A DNA stretch of 64,000 bases from Phycisphaerales bacterium UBA7800 (GTDB lineage: Bacteria; Planctomycetota; Phycisphaerae; Phycisphaerales; Phycisphaeraceae), in NCBI GenBank assembly GCA_002480565.1, contig DLCK01000032.1, positions 86,064-150,063 on the forward strand. Reading direction: 5' to 3'. Positions 63,101 through 64,000 of the stretch are shown here, in pieces; the stretch's first letter is position 1; each line of letters starts with the position of its first letter. Both the position numbers and the translations under genes were made by a program. Under the pieces are notes generated by a model. It saw nothing but the letters and a program-made list of their open reading frames with translations, was not told the origin of the DNA and searched no databases.

Positions 63101-63511
63101 GGTTCACTGGTCACTGAATCCACGACGACCAAGTACAAGGCTGTCCCACTAACCGAGTATCGCGTGCCGGTGGATGTGCAGGGAGTCAATTACAACTGGC
63201 CGGCCGCCGTCGTGCAGCAGGGCAAACTCCTCATGCCTGTCGATGTCTTTGAAGGCAAGGCCCGCACGCGCTTGGATGTCATGACCGATGGCAGTTTCTA
63301 CATCGGTAACACACTGATGTCCGACGCCCCGAACCTGCGCATCGCCGTAGTCAAATGGGATGACAAGCAACTGGTCTGTGAAGTGAATAACCCCACCGAC
63401 AAAGATATCGATGCCAAAATCTGGAGTGCCGCCCAATTGCAGGATCGCTCCAAAGTGCAGGACAAGGTCAGTGTCGGTGCAGGTCAGTCCAAGATCATCA
63501 CCATTAAGTAA
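60200..63511 (+). CDS. Large secreted protein of unknown function with amidotransferase-like and PHP-like segments
   Basis: I choose the TTG at 60200 because GGGAG at 60187-60191 is at the right distance and it begins a signal peptide (NFKHCYPSILTMLLLACVGL, cleaved about VHAQ); it gives 1103 residues. Residues about 40-330 have an amidotransferase/ThuA-like layout (RVNVLVLADGDLQID, LIDRYVREGGSLFFSPIY). Residues about 365-520 resemble a PHP domain (FSDGTGTIAQYAKAAKDAGIG, MLYMTETFEHFD, VKVMAGLDIPDPYG), although the metal-binding His pairs are largely missing. The rest is beta-rich and unrecognised. It follows a regulator and prepilin gene. I cannot assign an activity; a glycan-related role is inferred from context. 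Confidence 0.7.
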   Translation: MNFKHCYPSILTMLLLACVGLGFFGRCANVHAQADSQPRVNVLVLADGDLQIDKTLAKQLKQENIHFVAGKLSDPLNEQMLKSFHMVLIADYTGPSMSYLLKKYVQNYFNIQQNLKLIDRYVREGGSLFFSPIYGDVQGALAYTQMLKPYGVSVLPYQIRDHEHLYVRERGNARPDEYGWTTNISKHPATEGVKQIVFSQTMFRWDDMYSNPVIRLHDKAWQPLVTSMPSAVAARGFDYARWETIEEQSPVIAAVRDVEKGRLGVLSPCHYYTFTKPYDDPKHGWIRESHTGRIDGSFMDKGIEGHPSDGRKLLINMFRWLADTARKQNIGQYDAQQYAALPKPENAPTPDFLLHWDTQKNPNWHKMFVGARSQFSDGTGTIAQYAKAAKDAGIGMLYMTETFEHFDPKQWDTYRQACADASDDTVKVMAGLDIPDPYGNRYLLLNSPIFPQPFMLTADGKAMLKTHYLALTFPNGIVIAHRPSTSPLPEELLKHFQGISVFTYRDGQMVDNSLSAYEWQLYRYSNPMPYVVHETYSPQALKDESKAGHQLYAAAPTLNDLHWYFSPRGNAHFWESPVPMQLSSGPMVKSFGKKPFLEIESDAPIIDVSMNENFNLYRRWKPNSKTFKVDHVKLPEVHVNWTYVNATDAKGNNVITAGKHFGKQAHHTWRCGDRQNWWSFPNLYTGTTITQFQLELPTYWTKEGSGGYNGFPNVDGPMRGENMVSILDFAYASPQVYIQDSYLDQRYYNSIYKETVFDAKPSQMTNRSRVFEAKVRYQQFPPNNCRGNLASAFPMQKQVTIKLRRPVQVIGDVFPAITNLDIHHARVKGDMNYAYADPKTGKEVTGKLTKGYVDLPKGGSIGGLIVLSDGLRVDHKGKVGFAAPDYTNGSLPIGHTWEANFVTVPPSMVQQWRKLLGFTGEKPYEVSISQGTLDQSNMVHQAVAQNFGISGQIVKTLPESEIDGIIIGSLVTESTTTKYKAVPLTEYRVPVDVQGVNYNWPAAVVQQGKLLMPVDVFEGKARTRLDVMTDGSFYIGNTLMSDAPNLRIAVVKWDDKQLVCEVNNPTDKDIDAKIWSAAQLQDRSKVQDKVSVGAGQSKIITIK

Positions 63512-63595
63512 TGCAATCAAGTTAAACATACCCGTCATTTCCGCCTGTTTTCATTAGGTTTTTTAACCCGGGAGTTGAAACAATATCCGCACATC

Positions 63596-63623
63596 GGGCG
63601 ACACCTGATTCAAGGTGTCGCCC
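63596..63623. terminator. Perfect 11-bp stem-loop after the secreted protein gene
   Basis: GGGCGACACCT (63596-63606) pairs perfectly with AGGTGTCGCCC (63613-63623) across a six-base loop. It lies 85 bp after the stop of the 60200 gene and 50 bp before the next ATG. There is no U-tract on either side, so a rho-independent terminator is not certain; an mRNA-stabilising or leader structure is possible. Confidence 0.5.
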
Positions 63624-63672
63624 AAAGGTGCCTTTCGCGCCGATACATTTCACTTGCCCACAGGAGACGCCG

Positions 63673-63951
63673 ATGCATTGGTTACACAAAGATCACTGGG
63701 GATGTTTGACGGTTCTGATTTGTCTGTTCTTGATTCAGATAGTTCACGCGGAAGTTTTCCTGGATATCAATTTCAGCGATCAAACGTTGGGTACGCAGAT
63801 GCTCCGAACCACCGCTGGGACACCGGGTGCGATATTTACCGGCGATGAACCGGTGGGGCAAATCGATGAGACACTTAACAACGACACCGATGGCAAAGTG
63901 CATTTCATGCACGATAAAAAAAAACCAAGATGCAGTGGTACGCAATTTTGA
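63673..63951 (+). pseudogene. Secreted protein N-terminus interrupted near the right edge
   Basis: The ATG at 63673 has CAGGAGA upstream and opens a signal peptide (HWLHKDHWGCLTVLICLFLI, ending VHA). About 55 residues of a mature secreted domain follow (VFLDINFSDQTLGTQMLRTT, DGKVHFMHDKKK). The frame then reaches a run of nine A (63916-63924) and stops soon after at 63949-63951, in residues that look unrelated. From the A-run onward another frame encodes a HepT-like protein. The secreted gene therefore looks cut short at this point. The mature part resembles the start of secreted sugar-binding proteins, but is too short to place. Confidence 0.55.
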
Positions 63952-64000
63952 AATCATTGGCGAAGCAGTAAAACATCTGAGTGAAGCAGCCAAAGCCCTT
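63917..64000 (+). pseudogene. Fragment of a HepT-like (DUF86) toxin gene, N-terminus missing
   Basis: In the frame beginning at 63917 the sequence reads KKNQDAVVRNFEIIGEAV then KHLSEAAKAL to the window end. This is the conserved core helix of HepT-like proteins (DAVxRNxEIIGEAxKxL), which are RNase or toxin partners of MNT nucleotidyltransferase antitoxins. The N-terminal about 40 residues of the family are not encoded upstream. A short in-frame ATG at 63890 lies in secreted-protein sequence and gives no family match. Whether the C-terminus is complete beyond the window is unknown. Confidence 0.7.

Noticed and set aside
1..64000. CRISPR array or rRNA/tRNA genes
   Set aside because: No regularly spaced repeats longer than 20 bp and no recognisable RNA gene signature were found by reading both strands.

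Overview
The window looks like a chromosomal stretch from a polysaccharide-degrading member of the PVC group, most likely Planctomycetota (Phycisphaerae-like), with Lentisphaerota or Kiritimatiellota as alternatives. The evidence is indirect: several stand-alone prepilin-type proteins with a FTLIELLVVIS leader and a C-terminal H-x9-DG-like segment, regulators joining a GntR-type DNA-binding domain to a LacI-type sensor, an ECF sigma/anti-sigma pair, and a very high density of glycosidases. No rRNA, tRNA, CRISPR array or ribosomal protein gene was seen. By eye, base composition is mosaic: about 7-22 kb and 60-63.5 kb are GC-richer, and about 23-41 kb is AT-richer.

Layout. 1-5.1 kb: a minus-strand run of a GH2 glycosidase, a GntR/LacI regulator and a beta-propeller protein cut by the window edge. 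5.2-6.5 kb: a dispersed repeat and a prepilin-like gene. 6.7-16.9 kb: a LacI regulator, then a plus-strand operon of a large secreted hydrolase-like protein, a sialate-O-acetylesterase-like protein, a GH20-like enzyme and an unknown protein, the last three joined by ATGA overlaps. 16.9-21.7 kb: a minus-strand operon of a PhyH-type dioxygenase, a UroD/MtaA-like protein and a GH78 rhamnosidase, divergent from an AraC regulator. 22.6 kb: an IS3-type transposase remnant. 22.9-29.9 kb: a minus-strand block with a GntR/LacI regulator, a prepilin-like gene, two beta-helix lyase-like paralogues (one frameshifted) and a CBM9-like protein. 30.2-34.8 kb: a 1545-residue GH2 protein. 34.9-40 kb: an RpiR regulator, a mannose-6-phosphate isomerase-like protein, a ROK kinase and a GH42/GH14-like enzyme.

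40-41.8 kb is a decayed zone with a small HTH gene and a frameshifted response regulator. 41.8-46.2 kb carries a secreted GH42-like enzyme and two gene fragments abutting head to head. 46.2-52.6 kb carries an AraC regulator divergent from an operon of GH78, sugar isomerase, SGNH hydrolase and BNR sialidase-like protein. 52.7-55.7 kb is an ECF sigma, anti-sigma, prepilin and membrane-protein operon. 55.7-56 kb is the second copy of the dispersed repeat. 56-63.5 kb holds an (alpha/alpha)-toroid lyase-like gene divergent from a GntR/LacI regulator, then a prepilin and a 1103-residue secreted protein. At the right edge a secreted protein gene runs into a HepT-like (DUF86) fragment.

Together these genes form several small, separately regulated loci for breaking down complex, probably rhamnose-containing and acetylated, glycans. 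They repeatedly pair a local regulator with a single prepilin-like gene and one or more hydrolases. No transporter gene and no sulfatase was recognised anywhere in the window.
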